A stretch of DNA of 32,436 bases from Thermoanaerobaculia bacterium (GTDB lineage Bacteria > Acidobacteriota > Thermoanaerobaculia > Multivoradales > JAHEKO01). The notes below the pieces were generated by a model. The model had not been told where the DNA came from and searched no databases. It saw only the letters and a program-made list of their open reading frames with translations. The DNA is taken from the NCBI GenBank assembly GCA_947259195.1, contig CAMYLC010000071.1:1-32436 (forward strand), in the 5' to 3' direction. The first letter of the stretch is position 1, and each line of letters starts with the position of its first letter. A program made the translations under genes and the position numbers. This document shows, one piece after another, positions 15,458 through 23,461 of the stretch.

Positions 15458-18400
15458 ATGCGGCTGACCGAAGTCTCCATTCACCGGCCGATAGCCACGA
15501 CGATGGCCTATCTGATCCTCATCGTCCTGGGAGTCGTCTCTTTTCGCATCCTGCCAATCGATCTCCTGCCCAAGGTGGAGTTCACTCAGCTCACCGTGCG
15601 GGTCAACTACCCGAACGTCGGACCCGAGGAGGTGGAGCAGATCATCACCGACCGCATCGAAAACGCGGTGGCCGGTCTACCCAACCTCGAGCGGGTCACC
15701 TCCCAGTCCGAGGAGGGCAGCAGCCGGGTGCGGCTCGAATTCGCTCGGGGCACGAACATCGACGAAGCCGCCAACGACCTGCGCGCGGCCCTCGACGGCC
15801 TGAGGGACGTGCTTCCCATCGAGGCCTCGGCGCCCAGGGTCTTCAAGCTCGACCTCGATCGAATCGAAGTGGTCAGCCTTGCCGTGACCTCGACCCGCGA
15901 TCTCGAGGAAGTGACCCGCTTGCTCGAGGACGAACTCGCGCGCCGCTTCGAGCAGATCCCCGGCGTCGGCGCCATCGACATCCGCGGCGGCGTCTACCGT
16001 GAGATCCGGGTCGAGCTCGACCGCGAGCGGCTCCAGGCAACCGGTCTGACCGCCCTCGACGTAGAGCAGGCCCTGCGACGCGAGAACGTAACGCTGCCCA
16101 CGGGGACGGTCAAGAGTGGCCTTGACGATCTCTACATTCGTAGCCTTGGCGAGTACCGTACCCTGGAGGAGATCGAGCTGACCGTGATCGCGACTCCTCG
16201 CGGGCGGCCGGTCCGGGTGCGAGACCTCGGTCAGGTTCGCGACGCCTACGAGGACGTTCAATACCTGGTGGAGATGAACGGTGTTCCCGCCATCAGCCTC
16301 GGCATTCAGAAGCAGAGCGGTGGCAATACGGTGGAGGTGGCGCGTGCTGTGCGGCGCGAGGCGGATCGCATCAACGCCGAGCGCCAGGACCTCCACCTGA
16401 CGATGGTGGTCGATCAGAGCGAGTTCATCCGGCAGTCGATCGGCAACGTCCAGAGGTCGGCGATCTGGGGTTCGCTTCTGGCGGTGATGGTCTTGTACCT
16501 GTTTCTACGTAACCGCTCGAGCACCCTGATCATCGGGGTGGCGATCCCGATCTCGGTCATCGCCACCTTCGCTCTGCTCTTCTTCGGCGGTCAAACGCTC
16601 AATCAGATGACCTTTGGCGGGCTCGCCCTGGGAGTGGGTCTGATCGTCGACAACGCGATCGTCGTGCTCGAGAGCATCGTCCGCAAGCGTGAAGAGGAGG
16701 ACGCTCCCAACCAGGAGGCCGCTTTCGTCGGCACCCGGGACGTCGCCGGCGCTATCATCGCCTCGACCCTTACCACCTGTGTGATCTTCGTCCCGGTTGT
16801 CTTCACCAGAACCACGACCGGAGCGCTGTTTCAAGCCCTCGCTCTGGTGGTTGTGTTTGCCCTCGTCTGTTCCCTATTCGTGGCGCTGACGCTGGTGCCG
16901 ATGCTCGCCTCGCGCTTTCTCCACCTGGGGCCACGCGAAGAGCTCGAGCAGTCGCGCCACCGCAAAATCCAACGACAGATCGAAGGTTGGTACACGGATC
17001 GCCTCCGCACCGCGATGCAGCATCGGCGCAGGATCTTCGGCGGCACCGCCGTTGCCCTTGCTCTCGCCGTCGCCGCCTGGCCGCTGATCCCGGTAGAGCT
17101 CGCGCCACAGACCGAGGCTGACGAGATCGACATTCAGCTCGAGATGGAGCGCGGGACCAACATCGCTGTCGCACGGACCTACACCGACGAGCTCGAAGAC
17201 ATGGTGCGTGCAGTGGTTCCGGTCGGCGACGTCCGTCTCTTTTCGACCGAGATCCGCGGCGACAGCGCGGCAGTGGAGCTCAAGCTCGAGTCCCAGGAGC
17301 GACGCGAGATGAGGAGCTCGGAGCTGGCCGACCTGGTGCGTCGTGAGGTCGAAGGCCGAGTGCCGGGGGGCGTGCTCGACGTCGAGGCTCAGCAGGGGCT
17401 GTGGATGTTGAACCGGGTCTTCAGCTCTGGAGGAGGAAGTGCTGCCCTCGAGCTGGAGCTCCGGGGGTGGGAGATCGACGTGGCGGACAGCGTGGCCGCC
17501 GAGATGCGGCAGCGGATGGAAGCGGTGCCCGGCGTTACGGACGTTCGCGTCAGTCGCCGAGAGGGAAGGCCTGAGGAACGGCTGATACTCCTGCGCGAGC
17601 GGATCGCCGCGCTCGGGTTGTCGGTTGACGAGGTCGGTCGAACGTTGCTTGCCAATGTCGCCGGCATCGAAGCAGGCCGCTATCGGGAGGCTGGCTACGA
17701 GTTTCCGATCACCGTGCGCTTGCGCCGCGAGGACCGCCAGATCGCTCAGGACCTCGACGGCGTAACGCTGCGGACCCCTGAAGGCGCCGTAATCGCCCTC
17801 TCTAGTCTCGTCGAGCGCGAGCGGGGCCGTGGACCGGTGGAGATCGACCGCGTCGATGGCCAACGGGTGACGTACTTGACGGCCAACCTCGAGAGCGGCG
17901 TCGCCCTCGGTGACGCGGTCGAGAGGGTGAGGGCTGCATTGAAAGGTATTGAGCTGCCCGCCGGATTCTCGATCCTCTATGGCGGTCAGTATGAAGAGCA
18001 GATCGCAGCTCGGCGTGACTTCTTCGTCGCTATCGTCATGGCGCTGATCCTGGTCTACATGCTGATGGCGGCACAGTTCGAGCGCTTCTTCGACCCGCTG
18101 ATTGTCATGCTCGCGGTGCCGATGGCGCTTATCGGCGTCGTTCCCACGCTGCTGCTGACCGGCACCACCGTCAATATCCAGAGCGTTATGGGCCTCGTGA
18201 TGCTCATCGGCATCGTGGTCAACAACGCGATCGTGCTGGTCGACGCCGTCAATCTCCTTCGCCGAGAGCGCCATATGGGCGCCGCCGACGCCGTGATCGA
18301 GGCCGGCCGCTTGCGGCTTCGCCCGATTCTCATGACCACGGCCACGACAGTCCTCGGCCTCGCGCCGCTTGCTTTGGGCCTTGGGGTGGGCGGTGAGATC

Positions 18401-18568
18401 CAGGCTGCGCTGGCCCGAGTGGTGATCGGCGGCCTCCTGGCCTCGACGCTGGTGACCTTGCTACTGATCCCGGTGACGTACACCACCATCGCCGCGTGGG
18501 TGGCTCGATCACGGGCTTCGCGACGTCGCTGGACCGAAAGCGAGGCGGATCAGCAGGCGACGGCCTGA
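15458..18568 (+). CDS. RND family efflux transporter, inner-membrane pump (AcrB/MexB-like)
   Basis: The protein has 1036 residues, the normal length of hydrophobe/amphiphile RND pumps. It opens with IHRPIATTMAYLILIVLGVV (TM1) and the porter-domain start FTQLTVRVNYPNVGPEEVEQ. TM4 has GLALGVGLIVDNAIVVLESI with D398-N399, so only the first of the two classic AcrB aspartates is kept. In TM10 the proton-relay Lys of AcrB is replaced: GIVVNNAIVLVDAVN (N922-N923). This pattern is common in RND pumps outside the AcrB core and still allows proton drive through D398. Two large periplasmic loops and twelve predicted membrane segments are present. It probably exports small lipophilic compounds with the adaptor upstream. 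The substrate cannot be deduced. Confidence 0.92.
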   Translation: MRLTEVSIHRPIATTMAYLILIVLGVVSFRILPIDLLPKVEFTQLTVRVNYPNVGPEEVEQIITDRIENAVAGLPNLERVTSQSEEGSSRVRLEFARGTNIDEAANDLRAALDGLRDVLPIEASAPRVFKLDLDRIEVVSLAVTSTRDLEEVTRLLEDELARRFEQIPGVGAIDIRGGVYREIRVELDRERLQATGLTALDVEQALRRENVTLPTGTVKSGLDDLYIRSLGEYRTLEEIELTVIATPRGRPVRVRDLGQVRDAYEDVQYLVEMNGVPAISLGIQKQSGGNTVEVARAVRREADRINAERQDLHLTMVVDQSEFIRQSIGNVQRSAIWGSLLAVMVLYLFLRNRSSTLIIGVAIPISVIATFALLFFGGQTLNQMTFGGLALGVGLIVDNAIVVLESIVRKREEEDAPNQEAAFVGTRDVAGAIIASTLTTCVIFVPVVFTRTTTGALFQALALVVVFALVCSLFVALTLVPMLASRFLHLGPREELEQSRHRKIQRQIEGWYTDRLRTAMQHRRRIFGGTAVALALAVAAWPLIPVELAPQTEADEIDIQLEMERGTNIAVARTYTDELEDMVRAVVPVGDVRLFSTEIRGDSAAVELKLESQERREMRSSELADLVRREVEGRVPGGVLDVEAQQGLWMLNRVFSSGGGSAALELELRGWEIDVADSVAAEMRQRMEAVPGVTDVRVSRREGRPEERLILLRERIAALGLSVDEVGRTLLANVAGIEAGRYREAGYEFPITVRLRREDRQIAQDLDGVTLRTPEGAVIALSSLVERERGRGPVEIDRVDGQRVTYLTANLESGVALGDAVERVRAALKGIELPAGFSILYGGQYEEQIAARRDFFVAIVMALILVYMLMAAQFERFFDPLIVMLAVPMALIGVVPTLLLTGTTVNIQSVMGLVMLIGIVVNNAIVLVDAVNLLRRERHMGAADAVIEAGRLRLRPILMTTATTVLGLAPLALGLGVGGEIQAALARVVIGGLLASTLVTLLLIPVTYTTIAAWVARSRASRRRWTESEADQQATA

Positions 18569-18697
18569 CGAAGGGCCCGGCACCCGTCCCTCTCCCTCGA
18601 GGACGGCAGAACCTCGTCGTCTGCCACTGCAGAAGTGTGATCCATCAACTCATGAACGATGTGCGCTTCGAAAAAGCCGGCACAGAGATCTGGATGG

Positions 18698-19652
18698 TCA
18701 GGAGATGAATCGGTGAAAGGTCCCGGGATCGATGTTGCTGCCGCAGACGATCAGTCCTACCCGCTTCCCCGACAGTCGATCCGATAGGGGGCCACAAAGC
18801 GCTGCGGTCGCGGCCGCTCCCGCCGGTTCCACGACCAACTTCATCTCGTCGTAGAGGAGGCGCATCGCCTGGCGAAGCTGCTGATCGTCGACCAGCACCA
18901 GCTGATCGACGAACCGGCGACACAGGCCAAAGCTGTAGGGTTCTGCGTGCGGTGCTCCCAGGCTGTCGGCGATCGTCCTCACCTCGTCGATTCCCTGCGG
19001 CTGGCCGGCCGCAAAACTGCGATGCATCGTATCGGCACCCTCCGGCTCGACGCCAAGAACCAGACAATCCGGGCGCATCAGTTTCGTCGCCAAGGCCACA
19101 CCGGCGCAAAGGCCGCCGCCACCGATCGGCCTGCTGATGCAACTCCCAGGCTACGGTGGCCGTCCCCAGCGCGGTCTTGTACCCCTCGAATGGATGGATG
19201 AACGCCCGTCCCTCCTCGGCCTCGATTTGCCGCACCTCTTCGAAGGCACTGTGAACGTCCGGCACCAGCACGACCTCCGCCTTCAGGGCCTTGCACTCCT
19301 CGACCCGATACGGATTCGCGTTGCGCGGCATGACGACCTTGGCGCTACTGCCGAGCGTGCGACAGGCGAAGCTCACCGCCATCGCATGATTGCCCGCACT
19401 GACGGCCGTCACACCCCTCGCCAGTTGCTCAGGCGACAACGCGAGCATGTTCAGCAGGGCGGCACGCGGCTTGAAAGTGCCGGCATATTGGAGTAGCTCC
19501 AGCTTCAAGTGCACCTCGGTCGAGCTCGGAATGACTTGGTCGAGGTGCCGTCCCTGCCACTGCCAAACCGGGGTCCGGCGAACACGCTCGCCCAATTGTC
19601 GACGGGCTTCGGCAATCGCATCCAGACTCGGGATCCGATCGGTGGAAGCCAT
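18698..19652 (-). pseudogene. Threonine/serine dehydratase-like PLP enzyme, disrupted by out-of-frame deletion
   Basis: Read from ATG 19652 on the minus strand, the first about 174 codons are a normal fold-type II PLP enzyme. They include the Schiff-base Lys region YAGTFKPRAALL (K61), the cofactor loop AVSAGNHAMAVSFA (85-89) and FIHPFEGYKTALGT. At about 19127-19132 the frame shifts: HQQ is followed, in a different frame, by the phosphate-binding PIGGGGLCAGVALATK and then the remaining C-terminal part to the stop at 18698 (LVVEPAGAAATAALCGP, GLIVCGSNID). About ten residues normally found before the Gly loop are missing as well, so a deletion rather than a simple base error is indicated. The enzyme would have deaminated threonine or serine, or be a related racemase. 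An assembly error is possible but less likely. Confidence 0.75.
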
Positions 19653-19960
19653 CGGTGTTTTTCTCACTGTCCTCACCCTCCGGGGGTCGCGCCATCGAGA
19701 CCCACCGCCGTCTACACTCTCAATTCCGGTCCGATCCCACGGATCGCGCTGACCAGGCTGTCCGTCGTGCCACACCCCGTATCTCGATCTGGTTCAAATT
19801 GGCGATTCCCCTTGGGGACACCAGGTCTTCGTACCAGTCCCAGTCACAATCCCTCCTTCCCGTTTGGATCGACCATCGAAGCGCCTGGGCTTGCACTTTC
19901 AGAAGAAGCAGAGGTCATGCGCGCCCAGGAGCACGGTGAATCCCTACCTGTCCGAAGCCG
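19653..19960. other. Intergenic region of 308 bases containing a repeat
   Basis: It contains the second 44-bp repeat copy (19779-19822), followed by CAGTCCCAGTCACAATCCCT, which resembles the arm and loop of the palindromic repeats near 1.7-1.9 kb. Weak promoter-like AT-richer bases lie near 19710-19730. No gene or RNA was recognised. The GACAGTGAGAAAAACACCG stretch on the minus strand is the only leader for the broken dehydratase gene. Confidence 0.4.
19779..19822 (+). repeat. 44-bp dispersed repeat, copy 2
   Basis: It begins GTATCTCGATCTGGTTCAAA and ends CTTGGGGACACC. It is 35/44 identical to the reverse complement of 2983-3026, so the two copies lie about 16.8 kb apart in opposite orientation, both between genes. 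Confidence 0.5.
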
Positions 19961-20368
19961 TCAACCGATCCGGATCGACGCCAGGTAGGTGATGGCACTG
20001 ATGCTCGTACAGAGCACCATGCCCCAGGCCATGTCGACCAGCACCACCCGAAGGGGGAATCCCTCGAGGGTTGCCAGGTTGGTGAGATCGTAGGCGGCGT
20101 AGGTGACGAGTCCGAAGAGGGCGCCGAGGATGCAGGCGTGGCTCAGGCTCTGGCGTTCCATGGCAGGCCGCACCACGAGCACGATGATGCCCAGAATGAA
20201 GACGAGGTAGAATGCGATCGCTGCGGCCCAGTTGACGTTGGCACGCAGCAGGTGTCCCATTTGCGTCTGGTAGAAGGAGCGTGCCACGACGCCGAGCCAG
20301 ACGAGATCGATCACCAGGAAGCTGATGAGAGCAACCGCGTAGAGCTTCATGAAGGTGGGCAGGGTCAT
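19961..20368 (-). CDS. DUF2177 family membrane protein
   Basis: This 135-residue integral membrane protein has about four hydrophobic segments: LYAVALISFLVIDLVWLGVV, WAAAIAFYLVFILGIIVLVV, ILGALFGLVTYAAYDLTNLA and VDMAWGMVLCTSISAITYLA. The motifs FLVIDLVWLG, FYLVFILGI and LFGLVTYAAYDLTNLATL are typical of DUF2177, whose function is unknown. The ATG at 20368 has an excellent AGGAGGAAAG before it. It lies 37 bases downstream of tspO on the same strand and is probably co-transcribed with it. The pairing suggests a membrane role related to tetrapyrrole or stress physiology, but that is inference from context only. Confidence 0.85.
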   Translation of the reverse strand: MTLPTFMKLYAVALISFLVIDLVWLGVVARSFYQTQMGHLLRANVNWAAAIAFYLVFILGIIVLVVRPAMERQSLSHACILGALFGLVTYAAYDLTNLATLEGFPLRVVLVDMAWGMVLCTSISAITYLASIRIG

Positions 20369-20405
20369 GGTGTCTTTCCTCCTGCTGACGAGAGCGCCGC
20401 TCCTG

Positions 20406-20879
20406 TCATCGGTTGAGCATCCAGATCGAGCCATTGAGTACTGCGGCAAAGCTCACCCATGCCAGGTAGGGCAGCATTAGAAGTGCCGCGGCCGGGACGA
20501 CGCGCCGGAAGATCCACACGGTGGCGACAATCGAGAGCCACAGCAACATGATCTCGGCAAATGCTACTCCCGGCGACTGCAGACCAAAGAAGAGGATGGA
20601 CCAGAGCCCGTTGAGGGCAAGCTGGGCTGCGAAGAGGGTGAGGGCGAGCCTGACGTCCTTGGTGCTGAAGCCCTGGCGCCAGACGAGGAAAGCCGCCACT
20701 CCCATCATGATGTAGAGCAAGGTCCAGGTGGGGCCGAAAACCCACGCCGGCGGGTTGAAGACGGGCTTGGCGAGGGTCGGATACCAGGTCGCGACGCCTC
20801 GGGCCGTGGCGAAGCCCGACAGGCCGCCGACCGCCAGTGGGATGGCGACCGCGATCCCGAGTTTGAAGGTGTCATTCAT
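20406..20879 (-). CDS. tspO: TspO/MBR family protein (tryptophan-rich sensory protein)
   Basis: The 157-residue five-helix membrane protein matches TspO in length and motifs. They are WYPTLAKPVFNPPAWVFGP (about 32-50), the TWTLLYIMMGVAAFLVW helix, LALNGLWSILFFG (N90, W93), and PYLAWVSFAAVLNGSIWMLN at the end. TspO proteins bind porphyrins and cholesterol-like ligands and have been linked to tetrapyrrole breakdown and stress sensing. I set the start at the ATG at 20879, where the canonical N-terminus begins; the open frame extends further upstream but into the promoter region of the divergent acyl-CoA dehydrogenase. It is followed by the DUF2177 gene in a likely two-gene operon. Confidence 0.93.
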   Translation of the reverse strand: MNDTFKLGIAVAIPLAVGGLSGFATARGVATWYPTLAKPVFNPPAWVFGPTWTLLYIMMGVAAFLVWRQGFSTKDVRLALTLFAAQLALNGLWSILFFGLQSPGVAFAEIMLLWLSIVATVWIFRRVVPAAALLMLPYLAWVSFAAVLNGSIWMLNR

Positions 20880-21006
20880 CGGCGCTCGGCTCGATGATAC
20901 CGGGAGCCTTGAGGCAGAGTCCACGACGCACGCTCTCGGAGTCGGTCGGCACGGGGGCATTCGTGGGATACACTGCGCAGCGCGCCGAGGGTGGCGAGGA
21001 GACGAC
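20880..21006. promoter_or_regulatory. Divergent promoter region between tspO and the NRPS operon
   Basis: These 127 bases separate the minus-strand tspO start from the plus-strand acyl-CoA dehydrogenase start and must hold promoters for both units unless they lie within genes. A GAGGAG ribosome site (about 20996-21001) serves the GTG at 21007. No clear -35/-10 pair or operator could be assigned by eye. Confidence 0.45.
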
Positions 21007-22152
21007 GTGGAATTCAGCTGGACAGAAGAGCAGGTGAGACTCCGTAGCGGTGCGGTGGAATTCGCCTCCAGGCGTCTGGTCGATGGAGTCATCGAACGGG
21101 ATCGCCAGGGCGTCTTCCCTCGCGATCTGTGGGACGCCTGTGCCGAGTTCGGCCTGCAGGGACTTCTGGTGCCGGCAGAATGGAATGGAGCCGGGCAGGA
21201 CCTGCTGTCGGCCGTCGCGGTTCTCGAGGGCATCGGCTATGGAGCCCTCGACAACGGACTCGTGTTCTCGGTCACAGCTCATGCGGCCTCTTGCGAGGGA
21301 CCGCTCTCTGCTTATGGCAGCCCGGAGCAGAAGGACTCGTGGTTGCCACGCCTCGCTGACGGCAGCGCGATCGGTGCAACCGGCATCACAGAACCGGACT
21401 CGGGCTCGGATGTTTTCGGGCTCGCGACCAGCGCCGAGGAGGCCGGAGGCGACTGGGTCCTCGAAGGCTCGAAGACCTTCGTCACGAACGGGCCGGTTGC
21501 AGACGTGTTCCTGATCTACGCCCGCACCGGTGGTCCGGGCTTTACGGGGATCACCAGCTTTCTCGTGCCCCGCGAGACCGCGGGCCTGGCGGTCGGGCCG
21601 TCTATGGAGAAAATGGGTCTGCGAACCAGCCCCATGTCGCAGGTCTTCTTGGAGGGCTGTCGTGTGCCGGCGACCGCAGTCGTCGGCGAAGTCGGTTCGG
21701 GGGCGATAGTGTTCAACCAGACGATGGACCTCGAGCGGCTTCTGGTGATGGCACCCGCGATCGGTGTCATGGAGCGGATCCTAGAGCGCTGTGTCGTCCA
21801 CTCACGAGAGCGCAAGGCGGGTTCGGTGGCGATCGGCAAGCATCAGTCGATTGCGCATCGCATAGCCGACATGGAGCTGCAGCTCGAGTCAGCCCGGCTG
21901 CTGCTCTATCGGGCGGCTTGGCAGCGCATGGCGCGAGGCAGTGCCACTCGCGAGTCGGCGCTTGCCAAGCTCGCCGTCAGTGAAGCCTACGTGGCTATCT
22001 GCCGCGCCGCGGTACAGATTTTCGGAGGCTATGGATACATCGTCGACTACCAGATCGAACGGGAGCTGCGCGATGCACTCGCCACCACGCTCTATGTCGG
22101 AACCTCGGAGATTCAGAAGAATCTCATTGCCGGCCTGAGAGGCCTGGGATGA
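21007..22152 (+). CDS. Acyl-CoA (or acyl-carrier-protein) dehydrogenase of the NRPS locus
   Basis: This FAD enzyme of 381 residues introduces an alpha,beta double bond into a thioester. Visible family blocks are ATGITEPDSGSDV (124-136, flavin and substrate loop), WVLEGSKTFVTNG, KMGLRTSPMSQVFLEGCRVP and IFGGYGYIVDYQIERELRDA. At the usual catalytic Glu position the motif is LYVGTSEIQ (V364) instead of YEGT. A Glu is present in helix G (TMDLERLL, E243), the place used by isovaleryl-CoA dehydrogenase, so activity is probably retained. A GTG start with GAGGAG at good spacing gives the normal family length. It overlaps the next gene by 4 bases and leads the operon. With the freestanding A domain and carrier protein downstream it recalls PltE/RedW, which oxidise prolyl-S-PCP. 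The true substrate is inferred, not shown. Confidence 0.88.
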   Translation: MEFSWTEEQVRLRSGAVEFASRRLVDGVIERDRQGVFPRDLWDACAEFGLQGLLVPAEWNGAGQDLLSAVAVLEGIGYGALDNGLVFSVTAHAASCEGPLSAYGSPEQKDSWLPRLADGSAIGATGITEPDSGSDVFGLATSAEEAGGDWVLEGSKTFVTNGPVADVFLIYARTGGPGFTGITSFLVPRETAGLAVGPSMEKMGLRTSPMSQVFLEGCRVPATAVVGEVGSGAIVFNQTMDLERLLVMAPAIGVMERILERCVVHSRERKAGSVAIGKHQSIAHRIADMELQLESARLLLYRAAWQRMARGSATRESALAKLAVSEAYVAICRAAVQIFGGYGYIVDYQIERELRDALATTLYVGTSEIQKNLIAGLRGLG

Positions 22153-23423
22153 ATACGTTGACCAGGCGACTGAGGCGATCTCGAATGCGTCACTGCGGGC
22201 GAAGCGCGGTCATCGAGAGGCTCTCTCGGGCCATCAGTCTGCGATGGTCGGTCGCTTTGCTGCTTGCCATCTGGGGGGCGACAGCGGTCGAGGCCCACAA
22301 TCTTGGTGAGAGTTACCTGTATTTGCAGGTCTATCCCGAGAAGATCAGCGGTCGGTTCGAGATAGCACTCACGGACCTGAATCCGGCTCTGGGCCTCTCA
22401 GGCACCGACCAGGAGGTCAGCGAGAAGAACCTGGATGATCGGATGGACTTTCTGCGCGACTACTATCTGGAGCACGTCGCCATTGCGTCCGATCAGGCAC
22501 CTCTCCGTATCGAGTTCACTCAGTACGAGTATCTGAACGCGCGCGGTGGGTTTGTCCTGCTGCCCTTCGAGCTCGCCGGCTACGACGAGGTCCCCGAGCT
22601 CCTGACGATCGACTATGCTGTTCTCTTCGATGAGGATCCCGACCATCGCGGTTTTCTCCTCATCGAGCACAACTGGGCCACTGGCACATTCGGCAACGAG
22701 AATCAGATCAGCCTCATCTTCAGCTCGGGCTCTCGGCGTCAACGTCTCGACCTGACGTCGTCGGGTCTCTGGCGAGGTTTTCTGGCCGTCTTGATTCTGG
22801 GCATCGAGCACATGCTGCTGGGCTTCGATCACGCCCTCTTTCTGCTCGCGCTGCTGCTGCCGGCGGTGTTGCGCCGCGAGGTCGACCGTACGTGGCAGCC
22901 GGTCGAGCGTTTCGGGACGGCGTGGGCCGAGGTCGTCAAAGTGGTCGGGGCTTTCGTGGTCGGTCACAGCCTGACGCTGTGGCTGTCCGCCTTGGGCTGG
23001 TTGCAGCTTCCGGAGCGATGGGTCGAGGTGATTATCGCCGCCTCGATCGGACTCCTGGCGGCCAACATCCTGGTGCCGCTTTTCAGGCAACGGCTCTGGC
23101 TCGTCGTCTTCGGGCTCGCTCTGTTTCACGGTCTCGGCTTCGCGGCTGCGATCTCGGGACTCGGTGTCCTGGGAGAGAATCTCGGTCTTTCGTTGGTCGC
23201 CTTCAATCTCGGCATCGAGATCGGCGTCCTCGCAATCGTGTTGGTTCTGCTGCCGCTTCTGTTTCTGGTGCGTCGGTCGACTCTCTACGTCAAGCTCTTC
23301 CTACCGCTGGCCGCGGTTTCGATGCTCGCCATTTCGTGCATCTGGGTCGTCGAGCGGTCCTTCGGCCTCGACTTGAGGTTGACGAAGCGGATCCGCTCGC
23401 TCTTCCGGTTAGGGGCGCCTTGA
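22149..23423 (+). CDS. HupE/UreJ-like membrane protein
   Basis: The protein has 424 residues. A signal-type helix (SVALLLAIWGATAVEAH) is followed by about 150 extracytoplasmic residues rich in Asp/Glu and Tyr (HNLGESYLYLQVYPEKISGR to about 190). Then come seven or so membrane segments with the family's histidines: GIEHMLLGFDHALFLLALL (H221, D227, H228), VVGHSLTLWLSALGW (H273) and LALFHGLGFAAAISGLG (H327). This is the HupE/UreJ_2 architecture. HupE/UreJ proteins are thought to move nickel in hydrogenase or urease contexts, but the long-N-terminus subgroup is widespread without such enzymes, and none is present here. The start codon overlaps the dehydrogenase stop (ATGA), so it is translationally coupled within the NRPS operon. 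Its role in that operon is unknown. Confidence 0.85.
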   Translation: MNTLTRRLRRSRMRHCGRSAVIERLSRAISLRWSVALLLAIWGATAVEAHNLGESYLYLQVYPEKISGRFEIALTDLNPALGLSGTDQEVSEKNLDDRMDFLRDYYLEHVAIASDQAPLRIEFTQYEYLNARGGFVLLPFELAGYDEVPELLTIDYAVLFDEDPDHRGFLLIEHNWATGTFGNENQISLIFSSGSRRQRLDLTSSGLWRGFLAVLILGIEHMLLGFDHALFLLALLLPAVLRREVDRTWQPVERFGTAWAEVVKVVGAFVVGHSLTLWLSALGWLQLPERWVEVIIAASIGLLAANILVPLFRQRLWLVVFGLALFHGLGFAAAISGLGVLGENLGLSLVAFNLGIEIGVLAIVLVLLPLLFLVRRSTLYVKLFLPLAAVSMLAISCIWVVERSFGLDLRLTKRIRSLFRLGAP

Positions 23424-23461
23424 GCTGGGTCCCAGCCGACAGGAAAGGAGGGTGATCGAGA

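Noticed and set aside
16874..18274. Very long minus-strand open frame opposite the RND pump (and similar ones opposite the NRPS, carbonic anhydrase and other genes).
   Set aside because: High GC with coding on the plus strand commonly leaves open antisense frames. The translations are His/Asp/Arg-rich, without motifs or starts, and the plus-strand genes are certain.
18590..18708. Short plus-strand frame containing VVCHCRSV, which recalls the Cys motif of bacterioferritin-associated [2Fe-2S] domains.
   Set aside because: The second pair of cysteines is missing, there is no ribosome site, and the frame overlaps the end of the pump gene. Too little to call.
20880..21233. Upstream extension of the tspO frame to 21233, and of the dehydrogenase frame to 20728.
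   Set aside because: The extensions overlap each other and the shared promoter region. Family length and ribosome sites support starts at 20879 and 21007.
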